Source: a candidate division CSSED10-310 bacterium (GTDB taxonomy: Bacteria > CSSED10-310 > JAFGDC01). From it: a stretch of DNA of 10,027 nt. The number at the start of each line of letters is the position of its first letter. Positions within the stretch are counted from its first letter, which is position 1. Under the pieces are notes generated by a model, which was not told the DNA's origin, did no database searches, and was given only the letters and a program-made list of their open reading frames with translations. Below, one piece after another: positions 1-6,510 of this stretch. The position numbers and the translations under genes were made by a program. The stretch lies in NCBI GenBank assembly GCA_016932295.1, contig JAFGDC010000490.1:1-10027 (forward strand). The letters run 5' to 3'.

Positions 1-472
1 CGAGTAGTGCCGCCAGGGTGTCAAGTTTGCGGTGAAGGCTGTCCGGGTCGCCGTCGATCAGACCCTGCACCCGCGGTTCGAGCGAGTCCAGCGAGATGGA
101 CACATCCGCCAGGCCGGCTGCGAAGGCGCGGCGCAGCGTGGCGGTATCGGGCGCCACTCCGTTGGTCAGCACGCGCACGCGGATGCCCTCGACGGCAAAG
201 GCTGCGATTACATCGGGAAGATCCTCACGCAGAAAAGGTTCACCCCCGCCCAGACTCACCAGGGCGCAACCAAGCCGGGCGAAGGCCGCGGCAATCCGGC
301 GGATCTCCTGGATCCGCACTTCATGATCCTCATCCGCCAACCGCCAGGCGGCGCACATCCGGCAGCGCAGATTGCAGCGATGCGTCACCGCAAAATGCAG
401 GTATACGGGCCGACGGGCGGTCACCAAACCCCGGGCGAGTCTGAAATACGGCTTGAGCACAGGCGCTTTCAT
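1..472 (-). CDS. radical SAM protein, N-terminal part (cut by left edge)
   Basis: The minus strand is open from an ATG at 470-472 to the window edge, giving 157 residues. It carries the radical SAM signature CNLRCRMC (C33, C37, C40), whose three cysteines bind the 4Fe-4S cluster that cleaves S-adenosylmethionine. A SLGGGEPFLR stretch (about 73-82) matches the GGEP motif that contacts the SAM amino group, and LTNG and ISLDS strands of the TIM barrel follow. The layout, with the cluster close to the N-terminus behind a short basic lead, resembles MoaA/SPASM-type enzymes. The substrate cannot be named because the C-terminal half, including any auxiliary cluster domain, lies outside. The reading frame stays open upstream to another ATG at 554-556, but neither start has a good Shine-Dalgarno. 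I chose 472 because the usual family N-terminus begins there and a promoter ends just before it. It is divergent from the HAD phosphatase gene. Confidence 0.9.
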   Translation of the reverse strand, partial: MKAPVLKPYFRLARGLVTARRPVYLHFAVTHRCNLRCRMCAAWRLADEDHEVRIQEIRRIAAAFARLGCALVSLGGGEPFLREDLPDVIAAFAVEGIRVRVLTNGVAPDTATLRRAFAAGLADVSISLDSLEPRVQGLIDGDPDSLHRKLDTLAALL

Positions 473-478
473 GATGCC

Positions 479-507
479 AGTATACTCACCGGCCGGTGGA
501 AGGCCAA
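479..507 (-). promoter_or_regulatory. sigma70-like promoter for the radical SAM gene
   Basis: On the minus strand TTGGCC (502-507, 4 of 6 matches to the -35 consensus) is followed after exactly 17 bp by TATACT (479-484, 5 of 6 matches to -10). The expected transcription start, about 7 bases after the -10 box, falls at or next to the ATG at 472. The mRNA may therefore be leaderless, which agrees with the missing Shine-Dalgarno. This is a consensus match only; no transcript evidence is available. Confidence 0.45.
487..498. promoter_or_regulatory. 12-bp perfect palindrome in promoter spacer, operator candidate
   Basis: CACCGGCCGGTG is a perfect palindrome lying wholly inside the 17-bp spacer of the promoter at 479-507. 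A repressor dimer bound there would block RNA polymerase. In GC-rich DNA a 12-bp palindrome can arise by chance, so its position is the main argument. Confidence 0.35.
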
Positions 508-604
508 TCGCCCTTCCCGCTCCACATCGAGCCGCCGGGCGACCGAACGGTGACATGCCCGCCCCCGGATGGCATGGTGGACGATCATGTATCCGGTGCA
601 GTAA

Positions 605-634
605 GGTGCTTCCGCACCAACCTTCGAGAAGGTT
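605..634 (+). promoter_or_regulatory. two tandem hairpins in the leader of the HAD phosphatase gene
   Basis: GGTGC (605-609) pairs with GCACC (614-618) across a TTCC tetraloop. It is followed without a gap by AACCTTC (619-625), which pairs with GAAGGTT (628-634). The second hairpin ends 12 bases before the ribosome binding site. AAGGT (603-607) could instead pair with ACCTT (620-624), so alternative folds exist. No known riboswitch or protein leader was recognised. Confidence 0.4.
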
Positions 635-656
635 CGACGGGCATCGAGGAGGAGCA

Positions 657-1313
657 TTGAACTGCGACCTGATCTGTTTCGATGTTGATGGAACGCTGAT
701 CGACGGCATCCAGTTCATCTGGAGCTACCTGCATGAACAGCTCGGTTGTGACCGGGAACGAATCGATTCCTATAAACAGCACTATTTCTCGGGGAACATC
801 ACCTACCAACAATGGGCGGAATCGGATATCCGGTTGTGGCGGGAGAGCGGCGCCACCAGGCGGCAGCTCGTGTCCCTGCTGGCGGGGCTGCGACCAGTGC
901 CAGGCGCCATCGAGACGCTGACGACACTGCATCGGGCCGGTATGCACATGGGTATCGTGTCCGGCTCCATCGATCTCGCCCTTACGGCGGTCCTTAAACC
1001 AGTCCTTCATTGGTTTGTCAGGATTTTCATCAATCGTTTGCAGTTTGATGAAGCGGGTTTTCTCAGCGGAGTTGAAGCCACCGCCTATGACATGGCCCAC
1101 AAGGCAGAGGGCGTGCGGCGCATGGCGGCGGAACTGGGGGTTCCGCTGGCACGCACTGCATTCGTCGGCGATCATTTCAACGACGTGGAAGCAGCCAGGG
1201 TCGCCGGATTGTCCATCGCGTTCAACTGCAAGAGCGACGAATTGGCGTCAGTGGCCGACGTGACCATCGATTCGGGGTCACTGTGCGATATCCTGCCCGT
1301 CGTGGGATTGTGA
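657..1313 (+). CDS. HAD-IB family phosphatase (phosphoserine phosphatase-like)
   Basis: This encodes a 218-residue HAD-superfamily phosphohydrolase, probably cytoplasmic. All four HAD motifs are present: FDVDGTL with nucleophile D9 and acid/base D11, VSGS with S102, a lysine at about K149, and GDHFND with D172 and D176 as Mg2+ ligands. The order and the GLSIAFN stretch after motif IV resemble SerB-type subfamily IB enzymes, whose helical cap lies between motifs I and II (residues 16-75 here). Serine phosphate is one possible substrate, but the sequence does not fix it. The start is TTG at 657, placed by GAGGAGGAG at 646-654. Upstream in-frame sequence reaching back to 372 overlaps the opposite radical SAM gene and has no ribosome binding site, so it is not coding. 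The gene is divergent from the radical SAM gene and convergent with the TPR gene, 27 bp apart. Confidence 0.87.
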   Translation: MNCDLICFDVDGTLIDGIQFIWSYLHEQLGCDRERIDSYKQHYFSGNITYQQWAESDIRLWRESGATRRQLVSLLAGLRPVPGAIETLTTLHRAGMHMGIVSGSIDLALTAVLKPVLHWFVRIFINRLQFDEAGFLSGVEATAYDMAHKAEGVRRMAAELGVPLARTAFVGDHFNDVEAARVAGLSIAFNCKSDELASVADVTIDSGSLCDILPVVGL

Positions 1314-1320
1314 CCGGCTG

Positions 1321-1352
1321 AAACCACCTGAGAGCGGTCCTCAGTTTGGTTT
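1321..1352. terminator. possible bidirectional terminator hairpin
   Basis: AAACCA (1321-1326) pairs with TGGTTT (1347-1352), and CTGAG (1328-1332) pairs with CTCAG (1340-1344), leaving a small internal loop and a 7-base loop. The structure sits between the convergent HAD and TPR genes and overlaps the TPR stop codon. The T-rich flank on the plus strand and the A-rich arm on the other side would allow weak termination in both directions. No long U tract is present. Confidence 0.35.
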
Positions 1353-2564
1353 CCGTTTTCGCTGCTCCAGCTCCTCCAGGACTGATTCGGCATAGTCCTC
1401 GGACAATTCGATGACCGTGCCGCCGGGCAGTTCCTCCTCGACACCTCCGTCCAAGATCACGCCAGTCCCCTTTAACTCCAGCCGGTCCAGTATGGGATGC
1501 AACGGCATTTCCTCGTTCAAGGCCTCGCTTATCATGAGTTCGAACGTCGAAGGCAGCAGCAACCCTTTTTCATTGCGCATCATGAGATCCTTGGCGATCC
1601 CGATCAAATCACCAAGTTCGTCTTGCTTGTTGTTACCGCGGCAGAAACGGATCAGCTCACTCAACAACTCCGCGATGGATCGGGGCTGCTGGAGCACGAT
1701 GAGCACCTCGATGAGCCTCCGGGCGGTGGCCACCGCCTCCTTGCATTTGTCCAGCCGGCGCCACAATGTCATGGCGTGCCGCAAGGATCGCGCCGCCTCC
1801 TGGTGTTCATTGCCATGGAGGTACGAATCACCGAGATCATCGAGAAAAATCGCCTCGAGCATGGTGCTGTGCGTGCCCTCGAGCATACTCAGTCCGCGCT
1901 TCAACGTGTCCGTGGCCTGATTGAAATCCGCATTGCGCAGGTAGAGCAGCCCAAGTTCATGCAGGACCATTGCCGCCAGGGACCGCTGGGATGCACCAAT
2001 GGCGGAATCCACCACCGTGGCCAGGACGCCTTCCGCCTTGCGGACCCGCCCCAACCCTGCCAGGATGCGCGCGTGCTGGATACCCAGGTTGCAGAACAAC
2101 TCGATGGAGTTTTCACCGCACACATCCAGTGCCTGAGATGAGCAGTTCAACGCCTCCTCAGGGTCCTCCAAATTGAGATAGGTTTGCGCCATCTTCTGGT
2201 AGGCGTTGGCGACGCCGTCATCGACTCCCAGCTTGTGGAGAATCTCCGCCCTTCGGCGCAAGACGAACAGTAAGCGCTCCCAACGACCCCGCACCTCGAA
2301 CAGTTCCTCGAGCGCTCCGTACGCCTTCAGTTCCTCCATGGAATCGCGAGTCTTTGCGGCGGTTTCCAGACTGCGCCACAGCAAGGCTTCCGCCCGCGGC
2401 ACCTGGCCGTTCGCCATGGCCTTCTGGGAAATATCCCGCAATAATTGCGCCGATACGCTCCACATCCCGAGCAGATCAGCCATGCGCTGCATGCAGCCAA
2501 GCTTGGTCCACCCCACCGGTTCACCATTTCCCGACCCGTGCCGGGAAAGCTTTTTCGCCACCAT
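1341..2564 (-). CDS. tetratricopeptide-repeat protein of unknown role
   Basis: A 407-residue, probably soluble protein built mainly of helical repeats. TPR-like units are clearest at about 118-150 (AYQKMAQTYLNLEDPEEAL), 197-230 (LHELGLLYLRNADFNQA) and 236-270 (LDDLGDSYLHGNEHQEA). Degenerate units fill about 40-115 and 155-190, and helices continue to about 330. TPR arrays bind other proteins. No enzymatic, DNA-binding or membrane segment is visible, so the partner is unknown. The N-terminus is short and basic (MVAKKLSRHG). The last 40 residues are acidic and then end in QRKRKPN. The ATG at 2562-2564 has AAGGAG at 2572-2577 with 7 bases between. The repeats resemble those of MalT/SARP-type regulators, but the ATPase and DNA-binding parts of those proteins are absent. 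The gene follows the peptidase gene on the same strand after 194 bp of signal-rich DNA, so it probably has its own control. Confidence 0.82.
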   Translation of the reverse strand: MVAKKLSRHGSGNGEPVGWTKLGCMQRMADLLGMWSVSAQLLRDISQKAMANGQVPRAEALLWRSLETAAKTRDSMEELKAYGALEELFEVRGRWERLLFVLRRRAEILHKLGVDDGVANAYQKMAQTYLNLEDPEEALNCSSQALDVCGENSIELFCNLGIQHARILAGLGRVRKAEGVLATVVDSAIGASQRSLAAMVLHELGLLYLRNADFNQATDTLKRGLSMLEGTHSTMLEAIFLDDLGDSYLHGNEHQEAARSLRHAMTLWRRLDKCKEAVATARRLIEVLIVLQQPRSIAELLSELIRFCRGNNKQDELGDLIGIAKDLMMRNEKGLLLPSTFELMISEALNEEMPLHPILDRLELKGTGVILDGGVEEELPGGTVIELSEDYAESVLEELEQRKRKPN

Positions 2565-2588
2565 GCCAAATCTCCTTGCGTCCGTGGT

Positions 2589-2604
2589 CCCTTCAAGTGA
2601 AGGG
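2589..2604. promoter_or_regulatory. 7-bp dyad upstream of the TPR gene, operator or hairpin candidate
   Basis: CCCTTCA (2589-2595) and TGAAGGG (2598-2604) are perfect inverted copies separated by AG. The dyad lies 25-40 bases before the TPR start codon, just upstream of its ribosome binding site. As DNA it could be an operator. As RNA it would form a 6-bp stem with a four-base loop. Confidence 0.4.
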
Positions 2605-2613
2605 TGAATATCA

Positions 2614-2641
2614 TTTTTTTACCCCGGAAGACGTAAAAAAA
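2614..2641. repeat. 9-bp inverted repeat with T7/A7 arms
   Basis: TTTTTTTAC (2614-2622) and GTAAAAAAA (2633-2641) are perfect inverted repeats around a 10-bp GC-rich centre. On the minus strand this follows the peptidase gene by about 118 bases and precedes the TPR gene. A rho-independent terminator would normally have a GC-rich stem, so this is not a textbook one. A terminator, a bent-DNA element or a protein site are all possible. Confidence 0.35.
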
Positions 2642-2650
2642 CAAGCACTA

Positions 2651-2683
2651 TTTCGATAGCTATTCCGTCAGTTTCGATATCGA
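2651..2683. repeat. TTTCGATA direct repeat, 21 bp apart, each copy joined to a palindrome
   Basis: TTTCGATA occurs at 2651-2658 and again at 2672-2679, exactly two helical turns apart. The first copy runs into the palindrome ATAGCTAT (2656-2663) and the second overlaps TCGATATCGA (2674-2683). Same-face tandem sites of this kind are typical of regulator binding upstream of a promoter, here most likely for the TPR gene. No regulator gene is present in the window. Confidence 0.35.
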
Positions 2684-2758
2684 TGTTGGCGGAGATGGTG
2701 ACAATACGTGTAAGCTACTAGTAAATATAGAAATGTAATGCCATCTCGCTGGTGGTGG

Positions 2759-5554
2759 TCATTTCGCCGCGCCACACCTGAATCCGGCTTGTGAAGGCGC
2801 CGCCAATAACCTGCCGGTAGCCGGTTCCAGAAGTGCCGCCCAGGCGGTGAACTCCGCCTCGGGTAACACCGACGGCAGGGTTGCGTCGATCAGCACCGCA
2901 TCGCTCCACAACCATGGTTCCAGGCGTAATGACGTCGCTCTGAAGTCCCCACTCCATTCAGGATAATAGAAATAGCGAGGCCTGGTTGCTTCATGCATCT
3001 CCAGAATGATGCAACAGGCCACATCGGTCGCCTCGGCGAAGGTCCGCACATTCAGGGTGATGGTGAACCGATCGCCGGGTTCGTAATCCCGCAGATTGGT
3101 ATCGATCCGAGCCTGTGGCGGCAGGGGGTGCTTCGGATCGGAGACCCACACGTGGCTGAGCCACCAGCCGGCATCGGTGGCGCCGCCGTCACTGCCGAAA
3201 TGGAAACGGAGGCGCGCCGGTCCCTCGCGACCGCTCAAATCGAACAGGTCCACCCGCCACGGCTGGCTGCCGCTGAAACAGGGCGTGCCAGCCACGGCCA
3301 TCATGTTGCCCCACATCAGGCTGGAAGGATAGCCGGTCACCGGTTCCAGCAGTTCCCAGCCGTTTCCCTGGTTCAGCTCCACGATACCGCCGTCCCAGTG
3401 CGGCTCGATCTCGGTTCGATGCCTGATCCCCGCCATCGAATCCGGTGCCAGGAAGAATTCCGGCGTCACCGCGGTTCCGTCCGAACCACTGGAATAAGGC
3501 AACGCCGGATCCATGTTGCCGCAATGCAACACCGGCACGCCATCCAGGCTGCCGTGATGCCATTCCGTGTAGCAGCCCTCGGTCACTGCTTCCACGGCCA
3601 GCCATGGCGCGCCGTCGAAGGCCGCCGACCAGCCTGTACCAGCGCCCACCGGCAGATGGAAGGCCACCGTGTGCCCGGAATCGGACAGCGTCAGTGCAAA
3701 CCTGGTATACCCAAGGTCGGGATGTTCCGGGTGGATGGCGATGCCGTCGATGGGAATTGTCGCTTCAGCCCCACGCGCAATGATGGGCAGGGAGACGGCG
3801 GGTGGATACGCAACCAGCAGGTCGTCGCCGGACAGTGCCGCCAGGCCGGAGGCCATGTCAGCGCCGCCACGATTACGGATCAGCAGCCATGCCCGGCCGG
3901 ATTGACCGGCTTCAATCACCCGATAGGCATCCCAGTACGCTGCCTCGATTTCCGGCTTCGAAGCCACCGCGGTGAACACCAGGTCATCCTCCCAGACCTC
4001 GCCGGAATCGGCCGTCAACCATGCATGCGCTCGCACCTCCCGCCCATCCGGGCAGGCGGATGCCAGGCGCAGCAGCACCCCCTCCATGGTCACCCTTTCA
4101 CCCGGCGCCACGATGCCGCACGCCGCTTCGCCGGCTGCCACCACCAGGTAATGGTCCTCGCTTTCCAGGCGGAGGGAGAGTCCATCCAGCGTGGTCCAGC
4201 CGAAATGCGCCACCTCCACAGCCACCTCGTTGTCAGCCCCGGCCAGCAGCATGCCGGGCTCCAGATCTGCCGCCGTCGCCTGAATCACCGCCGGTTCCTG
4301 CAGTGGCTGTAGGCATGGATCACCCTGGATGTTAAGACCCATGAACCAACCGGGATTACGGTCCATCCACGCATCGGCCCAGGTTCGAAATGCCTCGCCC
4401 AGGCACTTGCCGCCGGCCAGTTCCGAGAAGAAATCCCGGAACATGAACATGGAACCAGTCTTGGCGCTGCCGATGGCTGCCACTCCATGGGTGGGCGCCA
4501 GCGAGTACCATGTCGTCATGCAGTCAGGCGCGGTGAAGCGGCCACTGGAACAGGCATAGGCAAGATAAAATTGCGCAGCGGGCATGATGGCGGGCAATTC
4601 AGTGGAATAGACCACGTTGTCGCTTCCCGGCGCGGCGAAATAGTGGGCATCATGGGACGAATGCACGAAGGGCTGCATCCAGCGGTAACCTTCACGGAGC
4701 CGCCCTCGGTAATCATCGCCGGAGGTGGTCGCCGGATCGGTGACCGTGGTGACGTGGCCGCACAGGCGTTCCAGATCGGCTTCCCAGTTGTGCGCATCAC
4801 CCACAAAATCGTTGTCGATATACACCAGGCCGGTATCGGCGGAGGTCAGCACGCCGCTGCGATAGGCATGAACCCGGGCGAGGTACTCGTTCACCAGTTC
4901 CGCTGTTGGGACGCCGGACAGCAGCGAAGCATTCGTCCGCCCCACGAACACGTCATAATCCGCCGCCCCGGAATGTCCATCGTACTCGCCATCACCGTCG
5001 GCATCCTCCCAGACGCCGTCCAGATCCATGTAAAACGCATCGAAAGGGAACGGCTCGCCGTCATCGGTCCGATACCATGCCTCCGGCAGCGGACCGATCA
5101 AGTACACACCCGCCAGGCCTTCCCCCAGCACACCATGCAGGTACTCGCGCAGTTCCTCCGGAGAGCCGCCCCCGGCGGTGGTCAACAGCACCTCCCAACC
5201 AGCGGCCCGCAGGTCCGCGAGATATTCCTCAACGCCCGTGGCGACGACGGGCCAGAGAGTTTCCTCCACCACCACGGCCACCATGGCGCCCCTCCCGCCA
5301 CTGCGGTACAATTCATCCCGGCGCAGCGGTTCGCGCACCTGGTCCGCCGCCAGCCACCGCTCCTGCTGTCCGCACCAGGTCAGTTCCGCCTTCTGCCACG
5401 CGCCGATTGCGCCGGTGGCTTCCAATCCCGGCGGAACCGCCTCGACACCGGCCGCGCCCGTCAAGCTCGCCGCCAGCACCATTATAAACCAGACGCTCCG
5501 CCAAAACGCAGTATGAATACAAGCAGTTAGTGACATGCCCAGGACCCTTTTCAT
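2759..5554 (-). CDS. secreted C25-like (gingipain-type) cysteine peptidase with beta-sandwich modules
   Basis: A 931-residue exported protein. A signal peptide is visible at about 1-39 (KR, then hydrophobic VWFIMVLAASLTGAAG, then VEA). Residues about 90-415 look like the caspase-like fold of peptidase family C25 (clan CD). The candidate catalytic His is H301 in HSSHD, and the nucleophile is C335 in YACSSGRF, 34 residues later. The closing LGEAF and QGDPCL (about 385-414) resemble the end of that domain. A calcium-loop-like DADGDGEYD (184-192) and DVFVGR lie before it. Two Ig/CARDB-like domains follow (about 421-535 and 536-635), then a MAM or immune-inhibitor-A-like sandwich (about 640-806), then an unassigned beta-rich C-terminal domain (about 812-931). 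The ATG at 5552-5554 has AAGGAG at 5560-5565. An in-frame ATG at 5587 lies upstream but has no comparable site. No lipobox or membrane anchor is seen. It is divergent from trmB. Substrate and activity are inferred from fold motifs only. Confidence 0.8.
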   Translation of the reverse strand: MKRVLGMSLTACIHTAFWRSVWFIMVLAASLTGAAGVEAVPPGLEATGAIGAWQKAELTWCGQQERWLAADQVREPLRRDELYRSGGRGAMVAVVVEETLWPVVATGVEEYLADLRAAGWEVLLTTAGGGSPEELREYLHGVLGEGLAGVYLIGPLPEAWYRTDDGEPFPFDAFYMDLDGVWEDADGDGEYDGHSGAADYDVFVGRTNASLLSGVPTAELVNEYLARVHAYRSGVLTSADTGLVYIDNDFVGDAHNWEADLERLCGHVTTVTDPATTSGDDYRGRLREGYRWMQPFVHSSHDAHYFAAPGSDNVVYSTELPAIMPAAQFYLAYACSSGRFTAPDCMTTWYSLAPTHGVAAIGSAKTGSMFMFRDFFSELAGGKCLGEAFRTWADAWMDRNPGWFMGLNIQGDPCLQPLQEPAVIQATAADLEPGMLLAGADNEVAVEVAHFGWTTLDGLSLRLESEDHYLVVAAGEAACGIVAPGERVTMEGVLLRLASACPDGREVRAHAWLTADSGEVWEDDLVFTAVASKPEIEAAYWDAYRVIEAGQSGRAWLLIRNRGGADMASGLAALSGDDLLVAYPPAVSLPIIARGAEATIPIDGIAIHPEHPDLGYTRFALTLSDSGHTVAFHLPVGAGTGWSAAFDGAPWLAVEAVTEGCYTEWHHGSLDGVPVLHCGNMDPALPYSSGSDGTAVTPEFFLAPDSMAGIRHRTEIEPHWDGGIVELNQGNGWELLEPVTGYPSSLMWGNMMAVAGTPCFSGSQPWRVDLFDLSGREGPARLRFHFGSDGGATDAGWWLSHVWVSDPKHPLPPQARIDTNLRDYEPGDRFTITLNVRTFAEATDVACCIILEMHEATRPRYFYYPEWSGDFRATSLRLEPWLWSDAVLIDATLPSVLPEAEFTAWAALLEPATGRLLAAPSQAGFRCGAAK

Positions 5555-5586
5555 CCACACTCCTTCTTTCTCAATCACACCGGTCA

Positions 5587-5616
5587 ATAGTACTTCATCC
5601 GCCGCGTACCCGCCAA
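5587..5616 (-). promoter_or_regulatory. possible promoter for the C25-like peptidase gene
   Basis: On the minus strand TTGGCG (5611-5616) and TACTAT (5587-5592) are separated by 18 bp, each matching its sigma70 hexamer at 4 of 6 positions. The start point would give a leader of about 25 bases before the ATG at 5554. The match is modest. Confidence 0.3.
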
Positions 5617-5750
5617 GCAGCCCGTGAATTGGCAGCCAGCCGTCGCAACACGGTGGGGGAAGCGGTCGTTCCAGGCTGCACCGGCGCCGCCCGTTCCACG
5701 ATCCGTATCCCTGCTCCCGAATACTTAGACTTCAGCGCTGCGGCGATTCA

Positions 5751-5759
5751 TGCTAGATT
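5751..5759 (+). promoter_or_regulatory. possible extended -10 promoter for trmB
   Basis: TGCTAGATT fits the extended -10 pattern TGN followed by a -10 hexamer (TAGATT, 4 of 6). The expected -35 position at 5731-5736 (TTCAGC) is poor, as is usual for extended -10 promoters. The leader would be about 23 bases long and includes the GGGAGGAG ribosome binding site. Confidence 0.35.
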
Positions 5760-5788
5760 CTTGCTCGCAACGGCGGGAGGAGAGTCCG

Positions 5789-6502
5789 ATGGACGGGGAA
5801 AAACGATTCGATCCTTCGCGAATCCCTGAGGAATACGCCTTCATGCAGTCGGAGAAGAATCCGTATTACGAACGGCTGCGCGGGTTTCCCGGAATTGTGC
5901 TGCACGGCGCTGACACCGAGCGACAGGCGGGACGCTGGGTGGAGACGATCATGGGAGGTGATGGGCCGGCGCCCCTGCACGTGGAAATCGGCATCGGCCA
6001 AGGCCATTTCTTTGCCGATATGGCCGCCGCCGCGCCCGACTGCGCTTTCGTCGGTCTCGAATACGGGTACAAACCCTTGTACCGTGCCGCCCGCAAGCTC
6101 GCCAACCGACGCATCCACAACGCCCGGCTGGTGCTTGCCAGGGCCGAACGACTGGACAGGATCTTCGCGCCGGCAGAAATCGACCATGCCTACGTGCTTT
6201 TCTCCGATCCGTGGCCGAGATCAAAGAATGCCAACAAGAGATTGCTGTCCGCCGGCTTTTTCTCCGTTCTGGCGGAGTGCCTGAAACACCGCGCCACCGT
6301 ATGGGTGAAAACCGATCACCAGGACTATTTTTCCTGGTTCCGGCAGCAACTCGATGCGCACCGGCCGCCTTTCGACATCCTGTTCTCCACCACCGACCTG
6401 CATTCTGACACGCATGATTCAAGCGCAGCCATCACCCATTTCGAGGAACTCTTCATCAAGGCGGGGTTGCCCATCTGTTTCATGGAACTGCGCCGCTGGT
6501 AA
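5789..6502 (+). CDS. trmB: tRNA (guanine-N7-)-methyltransferase TrmB
   Basis: This transfers a methyl group from S-adenosylmethionine to N7 of G46 in the variable loop of tRNAs, in the cytoplasm. The 237 residues match the usual TrmB length. The SAM-binding loop is VEIGIGQG (65-72), with the acidic residue of strand 2 in GLEYG (89-93). The TrmB signature DPWP is at 140-143, followed by the basic stretch RSKNANKR, then VKTD at 173-176 and THFE at 216-219, which match the conserved C-terminal T-x-x-E element. The basic stretch is less typical than the common KKRHxKRR form. The start is ATG 5789, placed by GGGAGGAG at 5775-5782 with 6 bases between. An in-frame ATG at 5750 lacks such a site and adds an unconserved tail. 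The gene is divergent from the peptidase and convergent with the radical SAM gene, stop codons 8 bp apart. I see no terminator in that gap. Confidence 0.93.
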   Translation: MDGEKRFDPSRIPEEYAFMQSEKNPYYERLRGFPGIVLHGADTERQAGRWVETIMGGDGPAPLHVEIGIGQGHFFADMAAAAPDCAFVGLEYGYKPLYRAARKLANRRIHNARLVLARAERLDRIFAPAEIDHAYVLFSDPWPRSKNANKRLLSAGFFSVLAECLKHRATVWVKTDHQDYFSWFRQQLDAHRPPFDILFSTTDLHSDTHDSSAAITHFEELFIKAGLPICFMELRRW

Positions 6503-6510
6503 GCGCCCGT

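Noticed and set aside
32..553. 173-residue open frame on the plus strand
   Set aside because: It is antisense to the radical SAM gene, whose cysteine and GGEP motifs are clear on the other strand.
554..556. Upstream in-frame ATG for the radical SAM gene
   Set aside because: The 28 added residues look unconserved, there is no Shine-Dalgarno, and the predicted promoter lies downstream of it.
372..656. N-terminal extension of the HAD phosphatase
   Set aside because: It overlaps the divergent radical SAM start and has no ribosome binding site. The TTG at 657 has a strong one and begins at the expected family N-terminus.
2993..4312. 439-residue open frame on the plus strand
   Set aside because: It is antisense to the well-supported peptidase gene, has no ribosome binding site, and its composition is that of a GC-rich shadow frame.
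4487..5530. 347-residue open frame on the plus strand
   Set aside because: It is antisense to the catalytic domain of the peptidase and shows no recognisable domain or start site.
6503..6510. Terminator between the convergent trmB and radical SAM genes
   Set aside because: The 8-bp gap and its flanks offer only a 4-bp GCGC pairing and no T tract.
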